This document shows, in pieces, positions 62,874-64,000 of a stretch of 64,000 nucleotides of DNA. Source of the stretch: Circinella minor. Lineage: Eukaryota > Mucoromycota > Mucoromycetes > Mucorales > Lichtheimiaceae. Below the pieces are notes generated by a model. The model was not told the DNA's origin. It made no database searches and saw nothing but the letters and a program-made list of their open reading frames with translations. The stretch's first letter is position 1. Each line of letters begins with the position of its first letter. Made by a program: the position numbers and the translations under genes. Location: the NCBI GenBank assembly GCA_016758965.1, contig JAEPRB010000016.1, forward strand, positions 1 through 64,000, written 5' to 3'.

Positions 62874-64000
62874 TTATTGATATCGTTTAGCTGATGTTTT
62901 TCTTTTCCATGGTGTTGTACCAAATGGTCTCCTTGGCAACGTTCTTGATTTGGTATTTATTGGTATGCGGCCTGATCGACGTCTATCTCGACACATTTCT
63001 CTTCTACGTTCCAAATCCTCATGAGTTACTTCTGTAAATGACCCATATCGTCGAAATGTGTACTATAAGATATAATTTAATATTAATAATAATGGTTAGC
63101 TTATCAAATTTGTCATTGTGAAACACATGGTATCATTTCACGGAAAGTTAAAATTGATAGCGCTTACATCTAACAAGGTCTGGCAGTCAATGATTTTTTT
63201 TGGCATGTTCTGGTGGAAGAAAAGACACGTGGTGAATTTTAAGTTAGTTTAAACAACAAAGGGTATGGTTACACTTATCTATGCACGTTTATTTATTTTT
63301 ATTTATTTTTTTACCTGTATGACTTGAAAAATTTCCAATGAATCCTCTATTGACATAATAGTATTTTCGCTCATTTTGAATAAGGTGAGTGCAACACGGA
63401 ATAAGACACTGGCTCCTTCACTATAATAATGATAATGATAAAATTAATAACAAATTTATGAGTTGTTAATGTAAACATCCGTTTATGTAAAAGGGAAAAG
63501 AAATAGGAAAATATGAAGGTGGATGATAGGAGTTTATAAGAGAAGAGGAGGACAGAAAAATTAACTCTTCTTTAATATAAAAAAGCAACAACTTACTAAA
63601 AGAAGCAATCCCACACTCGGAGTACCGTCTAAATGATCAACAATAATAAAGTTACTTAGTATAAGACTAAACAAGTCTCGTTACTTTTTTCCTCTTTCTC
63701 CCCGATAGTATGAATTATATTTTTACCTCTATAGGAAGAATATTAATAAAAAGTGTAAGAAACCAATGATTGGTAACTAGCGTAATAGTTGGCATTGATG
63801 TCCCATCTGCAGCATAATCCCAAAACGAAGATTTTTTCTCAGCCAACTTGTTCCACAAGGTTGGCATCCGTTCCCATATTAACATCATCAACACCGTTTG
63901 ATCAATATTCGACCCTTCCATAGTCACATCATAGACACCTGCAGGTAAAATATTCTGTACAATGGCCACCAGGGTCCAAAATGCTTCCTCTTCATTCATA
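62874..64000 (-). CDS. TBC-domain Rab GTPase-activating protein, C-terminal part
   Basis: Exons in transcript order: from beyond 64000 to 63727, then 63628-63597, 63420-63315, 63209-63168, 63062-62874. The visible part is the C-terminal half of a TBC domain: MNEEEAFWTLVAIVQNILP, TLVTNHWFLTLFINILP, TVLRVWDCFFYEG (TBC motif around VWD) and FRVALTLFKMSE. A short basic tail (RRREMCRDRRRGR-like, then KRKTSAKRYQ) ends it. The catalytic Arg and Gln fingers lie upstream, outside the window. It stimulates GTP hydrolysis on a Rab in membrane traffic; which Rab cannot be told. The Met at 63999 is internal to the domain, so the gene continues to the right. Confidence 0.87.

Overview
The window is nuclear DNA from a filamentous fungus, most likely an early-diverging one of the Mucoromycota (Mucorales-like). 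The evidence is strong AT richness, dense short GT-AG introns (about 50-100 bases) with a few GC-AG exceptions, Asn/Gln/Ser-rich protein tails, a Mucorales-type carotenoid-cleaving oxygenase, a Tnp2-like transposase gene and a complete AP-4 epsilon adaptin, which model yeasts lack. I rebuilt gene models by hand by joining exons in frame at splice sites; exon lists are in the evidence fields.

Layout. 1-127: fragment of an INO80-type SNF2 ATPase that stops abruptly and joins, tail to tail, a class IV chitin synthase (127-3827, minus) lacking its C-terminal catalytic half. 5460-7510: atypical extended SDR. 9312-18799: three regulators in tandem on the plus strand, a YAK1 kinase, a SKN7 response-regulator/HSF factor and an MCM1-like MADS factor. 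20185-22786: CDC23/APC8. 24550-28351: AP-4 epsilon. 28393-30140 (minus): membrane-anchored surface-type protein of unknown function. 30552-32329: NOP58. 33069-38215: two head-to-head ornithine decarboxylase paralogues. 40352-46611: a transposon-like block with an intact Tnp2-like transposase (minus) and divergent accessory genes (plus). 47052-49104: carotenoid oxygenase. 50053-53526 (minus): SPA2. 55062-55704 (minus): a new small three-exon gene. 58990-62223: NHA1-type cation/H+ antiporter. 62874-64000 (minus): TBC-domain RabGAP, open at the window edge.

Most notable is the ODC pair. Both copies have the same five-exon structure, but each lost different catalytic residues: the minus-strand copy lost much of the PLP-binding face and kept the active-site Cys; the plus-strand copy kept the PLP face and has Asp in place of that Cys. 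ODC active sites form across the dimer interface, so an A:B heterodimer could rebuild one composite site. This is an inference, testable by sequence survey and biochemistry.

Much of the window is housekeeping, signalling and polarity genes with no operon-like logic. The accessory character is concentrated at 33-50 kb (ODC pair, transposon block, carotenoid oxygenase) and at the chimeric join at base 127.
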